From positions 58,219 to 122,218 of the forward strand of contig JAWKIW010000017.1 of the NCBI GenBank assembly GCA_041394145.1: a stretch of DNA of 64,000 bases, written 5' to 3'. The position numbers and the translations under genes were made by a program. This DNA comes from JAWKIW01 sp041394145. Its GTDB lineage: Bacteria > Actinomycetota > Acidimicrobiia > Acidimicrobiales > Acidimicrobilacustridaceae. Below the pieces are notes generated by a model, which worked only from the letters and a program-made list of their open reading frames with translations, did no database searches and was not told the origin of the DNA. Below, piece by piece: positions 7,665 through 16,878 of the stretch; within the stretch, counting starts at the first letter, position 1; each line of letters starts with the position of its first letter.

Positions 7665-9626
7665 ATGAGCTCGATCTGGCACCAGCTCGAGCCCCTGCTG
7701 GCCAAGGTGCAGAAGCCGGCCCGTTACATCGGTCTCGAAGATGGGGCGCAGACGCCCGATCACGATCCGAGAAGCGTCGCCTGGCTCCTGCTGTACCCGG
7801 ACACCTACGAGATCGGGTTGCCCAACCAGGGGCTGCAGATCCTCTACGAGATCCTGAACGAGCGACCCGATGCGGTCGCCGAGCGGTCCTACGCGCCCTG
7901 GACCGACCTGGCGGCCCTGCTGCGCCAGCGGGGCCTGCCCCTCTTCTCGGTCGACACCCACCGCCCGGCCGGCGAGTTCGACCTGCTGGCCTTCAACCTG
8001 TCCGCCGAGCTCGTCTACACGAACGTGCTGGACTGCATCGACCTGGCCGGCGTCCCCGTGCGGGCCGCCGACCGCGGGCCCGAGCACCCGCTGGTGGTGG
8101 CCGGCGGGCACTGCACCTACAACCCCGAGCCCCTCGCCGACTTCCTCGACCTCGTCGTGCTCGGCGACGGCGAGGAGGTCGTGGCCGACATCACCGAGGT
8201 CGTCCGGGACTGGAAGGCCTCGGGGCGCACCTCGGGGTCGCGCCTCGGTGTCCTGCGCGAGCTGGCCAAGGTGCCCGGCGTCTACGTGCCGTCGCTGTAC
8301 GAGGCGACCTACGAGGGTGAGCACCTCGTCGCGGTCACGCCGCGCCACCCCGACGTGCCCGACATCGTCGAGAAGCGCACCGTCGCCGACCTCGCCGACT
8401 GGCCCTACCCGAAGCGCCAGCTCGTCCCCCTCACCGAGGTGGTGCACGACCGGCTCAACGTCGAGGTCTTCCGGGGGTGCACCCGGGGCTGTCGCTTCTG
8501 CCAGGCCGGGATGATCACCCGTCCCGTGCGCGAGCGGCCCGCCGCCCAGGTTCGCCGGATGGTGGCCGACGGGCTGCGCCGCACGGGCTACGACGAGGTC
8601 GCCCTCACCTCGCTGTCCACGGCCGACTTCTCCGGCATCGAGCAGGTCGTCGCCGAGACCATCGCTGACGCCCCCGACGGCAACCAGGTCACCGTGTCGC
8701 TTCCGAGCCTGCGGGTGGACGCCTTCACGGTCGGCATCGCCGCCGAGATCCAGAAGGCCCGCCGCACCGGTCTCACCTTCGCGCCCGAGGCCGGCACCTG
8801 GCGGATGCGCCAGGTCATCAACAAGCTCATCCGCGAAGAAGACCTCTACGCCGCCGTCGACGCCGCCTACTCGCAGGGCTGGCGACGGATGAAGCTGTAC
8901 TTCCTCACCGGCCTGCCCACCGAGACCGACGTCGACACCCTGGGCATCGCCGAGCTGGGCCGCCGCTGCGTCGAGATCGGTAAGAAGCACCACCGCAGCG
9001 CCTCGGTCACGCTCTCGGTCGGCGGCTTCGTGCCCAAGCCGTTCACGCCGTTCCAGTGGTTCGGCCAGAACACCGTGCCCGAGCTGCGCCGCAAGATCGG
9101 GCTGCTGCGCGACGACCTGCGCCGACACAAGGCCGTGCAGCTCAAGTGGCACGACCCGAAGGCCTCGCTGGTCGAGGGGATCATGAGCCGCGGTGACCGA
9201 CGGCTCGGTCCGGGCATCGAGGACGTGTGGCGCCGGGGCGGCACCTTCCAGGAGTGGTCCGAGCACTTCGACCACGACCTGTGGATCGACACCATGGCCG
9301 CCCACGGCCTGTCGCCCGACTGGTACGCCCACCGGCACCGCACCGAGGACGAGGTGCTGCCCTGGGACCACCTGTCGGCGGGCCTGCACAAGGACTTCTT
9401 GTGGCAGGACTGGCGTGACGCCCTCGACGAGGTCGGCCTGGAGGACTGCCGGTGGACGCCCTGCTACGACTGCGGCGCCTGCACCGGCTACGGCGTGGAG
9501 CACATCGTCGCCTCGGCCGTGCCGCCCGCCGGCGGCAGCCAGGGCACCGGCCAGGACCTGCGCACCGGCGGCGCCGTCCCGGTCACCCTGCTGCCGTCCA
9601 AGCCCGAGCGGGTGGGTGCTCCATGA
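7665..9626 (+). CDS. TIGR03960-type B12-binding radical SAM protein
   Basis: Radical SAM protein of unknown substrate, found beside rne/rplU in actinobacteria. It has 653 residues. An N-terminal cobalamin-binding-like domain (about 40-200, VVAGGHCTYNPEP) is followed by the radical SAM core with the 4Fe-4S motif C272-x3-C276-x2-C279 in FRGCTRGCRFCQAGM. A Cys-rich C-terminus (WTPCYDCGACTGYGVEH) could bind a second cluster or metal. The ATG at 7665 has TAGCAT 11 nt upstream. The end overlaps an ATG (ATGA at 9623-9626). The family pairs with the next gene, and a role in tRNA or rRNA modification has been suggested but is unproven. Confidence 0.92.
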   Translation: MSSIWHQLEPLLAKVQKPARYIGLEDGAQTPDHDPRSVAWLLLYPDTYEIGLPNQGLQILYEILNERPDAVAERSYAPWTDLAALLRQRGLPLFSVDTHRPAGEFDLLAFNLSAELVYTNVLDCIDLAGVPVRAADRGPEHPLVVAGGHCTYNPEPLADFLDLVVLGDGEEVVADITEVVRDWKASGRTSGSRLGVLRELAKVPGVYVPSLYEATYEGEHLVAVTPRHPDVPDIVEKRTVADLADWPYPKRQLVPLTEVVHDRLNVEVFRGCTRGCRFCQAGMITRPVRERPAAQVRRMVADGLRRTGYDEVALTSLSTADFSGIEQVVAETIADAPDGNQVTVSLPSLRVDAFTVGIAAEIQKARRTGLTFAPEAGTWRMRQVINKLIREEDLYAAVDAAYSQGWRRMKLYFLTGLPTETDVDTLGIAELGRRCVEIGKKHHRSASVTLSVGGFVPKPFTPFQWFGQNTVPELRRKIGLLRDDLRRHKAVQLKWHDPKASLVEGIMSRGDRRLGPGIEDVWRRGGTFQEWSEHFDHDLWIDTMAAHGLSPDWYAHRHRTEDEVLPWDHLSAGLHKDFLWQDWRDALDEVGLEDCRWTPCYDCGACTGYGVEHIVASAVPPAGGSQGTGQDLRTGGAVPVTLLPSKPERVGAP

Positions 9627-9681
9627 ACGCCGCGGTCCTCGCCGACGGCAGCCCCCGCGACCGTCGTCGCCGGAGGTCGAC

Positions 9682-10429
9682 ATGACGGCCCCGGCCAACC
9701 GGCGGGTCCGGTTCCGGTTCACCAAGGTGGGCAAGGTCCGCTTCACCAGCCACCGCGACGTGGCCCGGCTGTGGGAGCGGGCGCTGCGGCGGGCCCAGCT
9801 GCCGGTCGCCCGCACCGAGGGCTTCAACCCCCGGCCCAAGGTGCACTTCGGCCTGGCCCTGCCGACGGGGTACGAGTCGGCCGGGGAGTACCTCGACGTC
9901 GACCTGCGCCTGCCCGAGGCGGCCGACGTCGACCTCGCCGTCCTCCCGGCGACGCTGACGCCGCTGCTGCCGCCGGGCCTCGACGTGACCGCCGCCGCCT
10001 CGGTCGCCGCCGGGACGTCCTCGCTGCAGCAGGCGGTCACCAGCTGCTCGTGGCGGATCGAGGCGCTGGGACCCACCCCGGCCGAGGCGACCGCCGAGGT
10101 CGAGCGGCTGCTCTCGGCTGCCAGCCTGCCGGTCACGCGGCAGCGCAAGGGCGAGGAGCGCACCGACGACATCCGGCCCGAGATCTGCTCGCTGGCCGTG
10201 ACGGGGCCGGTGCTCGACGGTGACGACGTGACCGGCACCGTCCTCGACGCGGAGCTCGCGACCCAACCCCGTGGGCTCCGTCCCTCCGAGCTGCTGTCGG
10301 CCTTCTCGCCGCGGCCCGAGGAGGTGCGTCCGCCGGACGCACCAGTGGATGACGCTCGACGGCGCGCGGCACGAGCCACTCGTGACCGACGCGACGTGGG
10401 CACCGCACGCGGCGGCGCGTGCGTCATGA
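9682..10429 (+). pseudogene. TIGR03936 (DUF2344) radical SAM-associated protein, frameshifted near the C-terminus
   Basis: The partner of the preceding radical SAM protein. The N-terminal 210 residues (MTAPANRRVRFRFTKVGKVRFTSHRDVARLWERAL, FNPRPKVHFGLALP) match the family. In the uninterrupted frame the product runs on to 10581, overlaps rne by 71 nt and ends in an Arg/Gly-rich tail unlike the family. Shifting frame near 10327-10331 restores VRRTHQWMTLDG and a natural stop at 10427-10429, 81 nt before rne. The simplest explanation is loss of two bases in a GCGC run, either a real mutation or an assembly error. Confidence 0.85.
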
Positions 10430-10510
10430 GGGCGCCTGCCGGTCGGCCGGCGCCGAAGGATCGAAGGAGGGGTGGGCGGCCGGCGGCGCCCGCCCCGAGG
10501 AAGGAACGAC

Positions 10511-12889
10511 ATGAGCGAACCGGTGGAGGGTTCACCCACCACCCCGACCGACGCCGGCCAGGGGCCGGCCTCGGGTGGTGACACCGGCCTGACCGACCCC
10601 ACGACGACCTCGGCAGGCCCGGCCACCGGGGCCGGTGGTGCGCCCGACGGTGCGACCGGCGCCGGCGGCGGCGAGCCGGGCGCCCCCCGCAAGCGCCGCC
10701 GTGGCTCGCGCGGCGGGCGAGGTCGCAACCGCAGCGGCGCCGGCGGGGCCGGCGAGCCGTCGAGCGGGGCCGAGGGCGCCGAGGCGGGCGAGGCAGGACC
10801 GGCTACGACGGCGGTGGCCGAGGCCGGTGCCGAGAGCCCGGGCGGGGCACGGTCCAGGTCGCGCTCCCGCGCCGCCGCCGATGCCGCCCCGGCGGCCGAC
10901 GACGAGCGACCGCGCGTCGGTGACCGCCGACCGGCGCCGGCCCCCTCCGGGGGCACGGTGGGCCCGAGCCCCAAGGGCGCGCCCCGCCCACGGGGCACGG
11001 CCAAGAGTCGGCAGCCCGACGAGCTGCCCGAGCGGCTGCTCGAGGGTCGCCCCAAGACCACCGAGGCCGCCGAGAAGGCGCTCGTCAAGCGGCCCCAGAT
11101 CGGCGACACCCGGCCGGCGCCCGAGCCGGCGGCGACCGCCGAGGCCGACGAGGCCGCCACCGAGGCGAAGGCCCGCAGCGGTGCGGCCAAGCGTCGCCGG
11201 GGTGGTCGCAGCCGATCCGGTGGCGCCGGTGGCGCCGGTGGCGGCGGCCGCGGCAAGGGCGGCCGCGAGGCGAAGCCCGGGCCGGTCACGCCGGTGGAGG
11301 CCGTGGTGCCGAAGGTGGCGGTGGCCGACCTCGACGAGGAGACGGCCGGAGGTGGCGGCCGCCAGCGCAAGGGGCGCCCGGTGGGGCGCTACCTGATGGT
11401 GGTCAGCGTGTCGCCGGCAGCCACCCAGATCGCCGTGCTCGAGGGCCGCAACCTCATCGAGCACTACGTCTCACGCCCGGCCGACGACGTCAGCCAGATC
11501 CACGGCAACATCTACCTCGGGCGGGTCCAGAACGTGCTGCCGGGCATGGAGGCCGCCTTCGTCGACATCGGCACCCCGAAGAACGCCGTGCTGTACCGCG
11601 GCGACGTCCAGTACGACGCCGAGGACATCGAGGAGAAGGGGGCCAACCCCCGGATCGAGCAGCTGCTCAAGCCGCGCCAGTCGATCCTGTGCCAGGTCAC
11701 CAAGAACCCCATCGCCCACAAGGGCGCCCGGCTCACCCAGGAGGTCTCGCTGCCGGGCCGGTTCGTGGTCCTCATCCCCAACTCCACCACCTACGGCATC
11801 TCCAAGCGCCTCGCCGACGACGAGCGCAAGCGCCTGCGCCAGATCCTCGACAAGGTCCGACCCAAGGGCCACGGGATCATCGTGCGCACCGCCGCCGAGG
11901 GGGTGAGCGCCGAGGAGATCGAGCGCGACGTCCTGCAGCTGCTCGACCAGTGGGAGCAGATCGACGCCCTGGCCAAGTCGGCTGCCGCCCCCACGCTGCT
12001 GTACCGCGAGCCCGACATGGCGGTGCGGGTGATCCGCGAGGAGTTCAACGACGACTACCGCGGCATCGTCATCGACGACCCGGCGCTGTACGAGGAGGTG
12101 CGCTCCTACGTGGCCGCCATCTCGCCGACCCTGGCCGACCGGGTGCAGCTCTACGACCGTGGCGAGGAGCCGCTGACCGTCTTCGAGCGGTACCACGTGC
12201 ACGAGCAGCTCCACAAGGCCCTCGACCGCAAGGTGTGGCTGCCGTCGGGCGGCTCGCTCATCATCGAGCACACCGAGGCCCTGACGGTCATCGACGTCAA
12301 CACCGGCAAGAACGTCGGGTCGTCGAGCCTCGAGGAGACCGTCTTCAAGAACAACCTCGAGGCCGCCGACGAGATCGCCAAGCAGCTGCGCCTGCGCGAC
12401 ATCGGCGGGATCATCGTGTGCGACTTCATCGACATGGAGATCCGCGAGAACCGTGACAAGGTCATCCGGGCCTTCCGCGACGCCCTCGCCCGCGACAAGA
12501 CGCGCACCCAGGTGTTCGACATCTCCGAGCTGGGGCTGGTCGAGATGACCCGCAAGCGCATCGGCGAGGGGCTGCTCGAGTCGTTCTCGTCGCGGTGCCC
12601 CGAGTGCGACGGACGCGGTCTGCTCATCGACCGGTCGCTGCTCGAGGGCTCCGCCGACGAGGCCGGGGCGGGCGACGGCGCGGGGGAGCGCGCGGGGGAG
12701 CGCGCCGCCGGGGCGGACGCGCCGGCGTCGCCGAAGGCCTCGTCGAAGGATGCGGCGAGGTCCGGGGCCACGGCCACCGCCAAGGCACCCGGCACGGGGT
12801 CGGCCAAGGGTGCGGCCAAGGGGCCGGCGAAGGCCGCGGCGAAGGGGCCGGCGAAGGGTGCGTCCAAGGCCGCCAAGGGCAAGCGGTGA
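10511..12889 (+). CDS. rne: Ribonuclease E/G
   Basis: Endoribonuclease for mRNA decay and rRNA maturation. It has 792 residues. The first ~300 residues are an Ala/Gly/Pro/Arg-rich disordered extension. An S1 domain starts near 328 (GNIYLGRVQNVLPGMEAAFVDIG). The DNase I-like catalytic region holds VIDVNTGKN near 595 and CDFIDMEIRENR, and the zinc link RCPECDGRG lies near 695. The C-terminus is a Lys/Ala/Gly low-complexity tail (AAKGPAKGA). The start ATG at 10511 has AGGAAGGAAC upstream, a rare clear ribosome-binding site in this window. Disordered arms on both sides of the core are typical of actinobacterial RNase E. Confidence 0.95.
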   Translation: MSEPVEGSPTTPTDAGQGPASGGDTGLTDPTTTSAGPATGAGGAPDGATGAGGGEPGAPRKRRRGSRGGRGRNRSGAGGAGEPSSGAEGAEAGEAGPATTAVAEAGAESPGGARSRSRSRAAADAAPAADDERPRVGDRRPAPAPSGGTVGPSPKGAPRPRGTAKSRQPDELPERLLEGRPKTTEAAEKALVKRPQIGDTRPAPEPAATAEADEAATEAKARSGAAKRRRGGRSRSGGAGGAGGGGRGKGGREAKPGPVTPVEAVVPKVAVADLDEETAGGGGRQRKGRPVGRYLMVVSVSPAATQIAVLEGRNLIEHYVSRPADDVSQIHGNIYLGRVQNVLPGMEAAFVDIGTPKNAVLYRGDVQYDAEDIEEKGANPRIEQLLKPRQSILCQVTKNPIAHKGARLTQEVSLPGRFVVLIPNSTTYGISKRLADDERKRLRQILDKVRPKGHGIIVRTAAEGVSAEEIERDVLQLLDQWEQIDALAKSAAAPTLLYREPDMAVRVIREEFNDDYRGIVIDDPALYEEVRSYVAAISPTLADRVQLYDRGEEPLTVFERYHVHEQLHKALDRKVWLPSGGSLIIEHTEALTVIDVNTGKNVGSSSLEETVFKNNLEAADEIAKQLRLRDIGGIIVCDFIDMEIRENRDKVIRAFRDALARDKTRTQVFDISELGLVEMTRKRIGEGLLESFSSRCPECDGRGLLIDRSLLEGSADEAGAGDGAGERAGERAAGADAPASPKASSKDAARSGATATAKAPGTGSAKGAAKGPAKAAAKGPAKGASKAAKGKR

Positions 12890-12903
12890 GCGGCGGCGGC
12901 GAG

Positions 12904-12933
12904 TTGTTCGGGCCCTTCACCAGCCGGTAGCGT
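12904..12933 (+). promoter_or_regulatory. Promoter of rplU-rpmA
   Basis: TTGTTC (12904-12909) and TAGCGT (12928-12933) are separated by 18 bp. The -10 ends 9 nt before the rplU ATG, so the transcript is probably leaderless. Confidence 0.6.
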
Positions 12934-12942
12934 GGTGCCCCT

Positions 12943-13248
12943 ATGTATGCGGTGATCCAGACCGGTGGCAAGCAGTACCGGGTCGAAGAGGGCCAGCAGC
13001 TCGACGTCGAGCTGCTCGATGCCGACGGCGACGTCTCGTTCACGCCCGTGCTGGTGGTCGACGGCGAGACGGTGCTGGCCACGCCCTCCGAGCTCGCCGG
13101 CGCCTCGGTGGGCGCCCGGGTCGTCGGGCAGGCCAAGGGCCCGAAGATCGACGGCTTCACCTACAAGAACAAGTCGAACCAACGTCGCCGCTGGGGTCAT
13201 CGCCAGCGCTACGACACCATCGAGATCACGAGCATCACGCGAGGCTGA
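12943..13248 (+). CDS. rplU: 50S ribosomal protein L21
   Basis: Large-subunit protein that contacts 23S rRNA. The 101 residues match the usual length. MYAVIQTGGKQYRVEEGQ is the typical N-terminus and YKNKSNQRRRWGHRQRYD is the conserved basic block. It is separated from rpmA by 3 nt. The family normally forms an rplU-rpmA-obgE operon; here obgE is 9.2 kb away. Confidence 0.98.
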   Translation: MYAVIQTGGKQYRVEEGQQLDVELLDADGDVSFTPVLVVDGETVLATPSELAGASVGARVVGQAKGPKIDGFTYKNKSNQRRRWGHRQRYDTIEITSITRG

Positions 13249-13251
13249 CCG

Positions 13252-13506
13252 ATGTCGAAGACCAAGGGCGGCGGTTCCACCCGCAACGGCCGCGACTCCC
13301 AGAGCAAGCGCCTCGGGGTGAAGCGCTACGACGGCCAGGTGGTCACCACCGGCACCATCCTCGTGCGCCAGCGGGGCACCCGCATCCACCCGGGCGAGAA
13401 CGTGGGTCGAGGCGGCGACGACACCCTCTTCGCCCTCGCCGACGGCATGGTGAAGTTCGGTGCCCGCCGCGGCCGCAAGCTCGTCGACGTGCTGCCCAGC
13501 GACTGA
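13252..13506 (+). CDS. rpmA: 50S ribosomal protein L27
   Basis: Large-subunit protein near the peptidyl-transferase centre. It has 84 residues. MSKTKGGGSTRNGRDSQSKRLGVKRYDGQ is the typical N-terminus without the cleavable extension found in Firmicutes. It is co-transcribed with rplU and followed by a strong stem-loop. Confidence 0.98.
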   Translation: MSKTKGGGSTRNGRDSQSKRLGVKRYDGQVVTTGTILVRQRGTRIHPGENVGRGGDDTLFALADGMVKFGARRGRKLVDVLPSD

Positions 13507-13527
13507 CGCGTCGAACGCACCTCTGCT

Positions 13528-13564
13528 CTGCCCCGACGGCGGCCCCCGGGCCGCCGTCGGGCAG
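13528..13564 (+). terminator. Terminator of rplU-rpmA
   Basis: A 14-bp GC-rich stem (13528-13542 with 13551-13564, one bulged C) closes an 8-nt loop 22 nt after the rpmA stop. Confidence 0.65.
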
Positions 13565-13636
13565 GGGTCGGTGGGTCCCCAGGTCGGGCCGGGTCGGGCC
13601 GGCCAGGGCGGCTGCCGCGGCGATCCGTCCCCATCA

Positions 13637-13819
13637 GGCGTGCCTGGTCACGGGTGGGGGTGATGGGGAACGCTTCGTCGGGGTGACGGCGTCTGCGTTG
13701 GTGTGGAGGCGTGCGTGGTCACCGGTGGGGGTGATGGGGAACGCTTCGTCGGGGTGACGGCGTCTGCGTTGGTGTGGAGGCGGCGTGGTCACCGGTGGGG
13801 GTGATGGGGAACGCTTCGT
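13637..13819. repeat. 70/71-bp tandem repeat, 2.6 copies
   Basis: Units begin at 13637, 13708 and 13779 and share GGTCAC(C/G)GGTGGGGGTGA, ACGCTTCGTCGGGGTGACG and GCGTTGGTGTGGAG. Units 1 and 2 are almost identical, and the third stops after ACGCTTCGT. The array fills most of the gap between rpmA and the end of the dGTPase gene. It encodes no plausible protein. Confidence 0.9.
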
Positions 13820-13846
13820 GACCGCTGGCGCGCTCGGACCAGGCGA

Positions 13847-15005
13847 TCAGCCGGCGAGGTCGACGCCGCGGGGGAGGGCGGCGGGGTCCCAGCCCAGCTG
13901 GCTGACCGCGACGCGGCACGCGTAGCGGTCGGTCATGCCGGCCACGTAGGCCACCGCCGCCCGCAGCGCCTCGGGGCTGCCGGCGGCGACGCCTCGATCA
14001 GGGGCCAGGCGCGATGGCGGCGGGGCGGTCGGCGTACCACCCGACCAGCGCCCGCAGCAGCCGCACGACGGCGTCGGCCTGGGCCACCGACGCCGGTCGC
14101 AGGTAGATGTGCTCGTAGTTGAAGGCCCGGAAGGCGGCCAGGGCGTCGGCGAGGTGGTCGGGCAGGCCCACGACGCCGTGGTCGTGGGCCACGGCGACCA
14201 GTCCGGCGATGAAGGTGCCGAGCTGGCGGCTGCGACGTCGCCCGACCGTGTCGGCCACGTCGGCCGGCAGCATGGCCTCGGTGACGATGCCGGCGGCCAC
14301 CGCGTCCTCGAAGTCGTGGCACACGTAGGCGATGCGGTCGGCCCAGCTCACCACCGCGCCCTCCGGGCTGGCCGGGGCCGGGCGCGACCACGAGTGGTTG
14401 CGGATGCCGTCGAGCGTTTCGGCGCACAGGTTGCGCGGCGCCAGCGTGACGTCGGCACCCCACGGCGCATGGTCGAAGCCCCCGTCGACGAGCGGGTCGA
14501 GGGCGTCCTCGCTGGCGTGGCCGCCAGGCCCGTGGCCGCAGTCGTGCCCGAGGGCGATGGCTTCGGTGAGGGCCTCGTTGAGCCGGCAGGCGCGGGCGAC
14601 CGCGGTGGCGACCTGGGCGACCTCGAGGGCGTGGGTGAGCCGGGTGCGCTGGTGGTCGTCGGGGAAGATGAACACCTGGGTCTTGCCGGCGAGGCGACGG
14701 AAGGCCGGGGCGTGCAGGATCCGGTCGCGGTCGCGCTCGAAGCAGGTGCGCACCGGGTCGGGTGCTTCGGGCCGGGCTCGGGTCCCGGCCCCGACCGCCC
14801 GGGTGGCGCCCGGCGCCAGCCAGGCGTCCTCGGCCTCCTCCCGAGCTGGGCGAGCCGCGGGTGCCGAGGGACCGATCCGCGCGGTGGGCCCCCGATGCGC
14901 GGCACGCACGCCCGTCGGCACGGCCTCGGGCCCAGCGCTGGGGGCGTCGGTCGCCCGCACCCCCGCCATCGTTGCGGCCCATCGCTGCTGACGCGTCACG
15001 GTCAC
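13847..15005 (-). pseudogene. dgt: dGTPase-like HD-domain triphosphohydrolase, one frameshift
   Basis: HD-superfamily enzyme that removes triphosphate from dNTPs. FRRLAGKTQVF, the helix with HALEVAQVA and LGHDCGHGPGGHASE (HD metal site) identify it. The main frame ends at 13998 (RPAAIAPGP). A shift at a CCCC run near 14002 restores a normal C-terminus (GSPEALRAAVAYVAGMTDRYA...SQLGW) ending at 13847. The GTG start at 15005 has TAGGTT 6 nt upstream, the leaderless pattern. The first ~75 residues are Ala/Arg-rich and poorly conserved. Confidence 0.85.
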
Positions 15006-15569
15006 CGCCTGAACCTACCGACGGCCTGTGACACCCCATGATCGCTCTGCCGGTCTGGGACGGCGTGGACGCCCCGACGGTGACCCCGGCTGGGGAGACC
15101 GACGCCGCCCTCCACGTGCCCGAGGGGCGAGATCGTCGGCGCCGCGAGCGCGCGGTGGCGCGGTCCGCGCGTTACGTGGTCTTTCGGCCGTTCCTGCCAC
15201 CATCCGTGGTGTCAGGGGCGCCGGGGGCTGCTCGTGAGCCGTCCGGACCATGGACCGTGGGCCGAAAGGCTCAAGCCGACCCCCGCGCTCGACCGATACT
15301 GCAGAGAACTTCGAGGGGAGACCCACCGTGCGCACGGTTTCCGAGGCGGAGACGAGGAGCTGGCGGTCGCCGTGCGGCGCGCCCTCCGACTGGGCCCATC
15401 GGCTCATTCGTGCCGAAAGCACCAGGGCTGCTACCGCCGGTGAGGAAAAGGTGGTATCCCTATCCACTGGCACCGATCGCGACCGGCGGTTCGTCGCAGG
15501 TGTCGCGGGGGACCCCGACGGCGATCGACGCGGCGGTCGGGGACACGGTCGGCAGCGAGGGCAGCGGTC
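15006..15569 (+). other. Long intergenic region with possible structured RNA
   Basis: No convincing gene lies in these 564 bases. A 9-bp helix CTTTCGGCC/GGCCGAAAG (15181-15189 with 15260-15268) encloses at least one clear hairpin (15193-15216) and weaker ones (15226-15240 and 15241-15255), like a multibranch RNA. It would lie in the leader of the pseudopilin cassette that begins at 15570. It does not match any riboswitch class I can recognise. Confidence 0.3.
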
Positions 15570-16214
15570 ATGACGAGCGAACTCCACGTCAGTCCCGGCA
15601 AGCCCGAGCGCCGTCGCCGCACGCCTGCCGAGCCGGCCCGGCAACGCCGCTTCGCCGGCGACGACGGCGCCGCGCTGCTCGAGGCGGCCCTGATCACGCC
15701 GGTCTTCATGGTCATGGTGCTCGGCTCGCTCGAGTACGGCCTCGTCTACCGCGACTACCTCTCGCTGAACAGCGCCACAGCTCGCCACCCGATCCCTGGC
15801 GATCTTCGGAGCGGATTGGGATACCGACTACAAGGTCCTGCAGGCGATCAGAAGGACCTCGGTGCGGTGCCGGTCGGCAACATCACCAAGATCGCCATCT
15901 TCAAGGCCGACACCCGCACCGACACCACCAGCTGGGCGAGCTGCAAGGTCGGCGGCAGCGTCACGAACCGCTGCAACGTCTACGTCACCTCCGACTGGAA
16001 CCGGACCCAGCTCTATTTCGGCTGCACGCCGGTGGCTGCCATCGACAAGGCCTGGTGCCCCACGACCCGTAAGGTCGGTTCAGATGGACCCGCCCGACTA
16101 CGCCGGCGTTACATCAAGGTCGTGCACCCGTACCTCACGAAGCTCTTCGGGACCTCGGTCACCCTCGAGAGCTACGTCATCACCCGCCTCGAACCCAAGC
16201 AGCTGACTTCATGA
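15570..16214 (+). pseudogene. TadE-like pseudopilin, first cassette (internally frame-scrambled)
   Basis: The N-terminus has the class IVb prepilin-type segment DDGAALLEAALITPVFMVMVL, with Glu at +5 of the expected mature protein, so it would be membrane-anchored and exported. It is paralogous to the intact gene at 19589: both have YRDYLSL/FRDYLTV, a Cys-rich middle and a RLEP end. The frame stays open for 214 codons, but residues around 73-97 and 170-177 only match the paralogue in other frames (for example LAIFGADWDTDYKVLQAI), so paired small indels are present. The stop overlaps the next ATG (ATGA). Confidence 0.7.
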
Positions 16215-16863
16215 ACGACCATGGCTTCCACCCGCGAGGCATCCCGTTCTCCGGCGACGGCGGGGCCGCAATGATTGAGTTCGCACTCGTCCTCCCGGTC
16301 CTGGCCGTGTTCATGCTTGGGACCCTTGAGTTCGGCCTGGCCTGGCGGGACAAGACGGCCATCGCCAACGCCCTGCGCAACGCCGGCCGCACCGACGCCA
16401 ACCTGTCGGGCAACCGGGACCGGAGGGCCGAGTACTACGCCCTCGACCAGTTCAAGACGGCCACCATGAACCTGCCGCGGATCACCTGCAGAAGATCGTG
16501 GTGTTCAAGACCAACAGCGCAGGGGCGTTCCTCGACTCGACGTGTAACACCAAGGCTCGAGCGCCTCGGGCAACGGCACCAACGGCTACTGCAACATCTA
16601 CGGTAAGGCCCAGATGGCGTCGCTGGTTTCAATCCAAGTTCGGGACATCGTCGACAAGCACCACTTGCAGCACGGCCACCGATTGGGACGGCTGGTGGTG
16701 TCCCGTCACGAGGGTCAATGACCCCGGCGCATCGGGGGGTACGGACTACCTCGGCATCAGGTCCGTGTACACCTACACCCTCATCACCCGGGTGCTGCCC
16801 AATTCCACCATCACCATGACGGATACTGCGGTGATCCGCGTCGAGCCGAAGGTGGGGACCTGA
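16211..16863 (+). pseudogene. Second TadE-like pseudopilin, first cassette, frameshifted
   Basis: Starts MNDHGFHPRGIPFSGDGGAAMIEFALVLPVLAVFMLGTLEFG, a TadE-type N-terminal helix. It is homologous to the intact 20242 gene (GLAWRD/GFAWRQ, ALRNAGRT/ALSTAGRT, CNIYG/CNVYTG). The frame breaks near 16485 and again between about 16555 and 16650. The last segment (DYLGIRSVYTYTLITRVLPNSTITMTD) is in frame to the stop at 16861-16863. Confidence 0.75.
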
Positions 16864-16878
16864 GATGGAGACGACCTC

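Noticed and set aside
13637..13819. Tandem repeats at 13.6 kb as a CRISPR array
   Set aside because: Units are contiguous 70-mers without unique spacers, and no cas genes are present.
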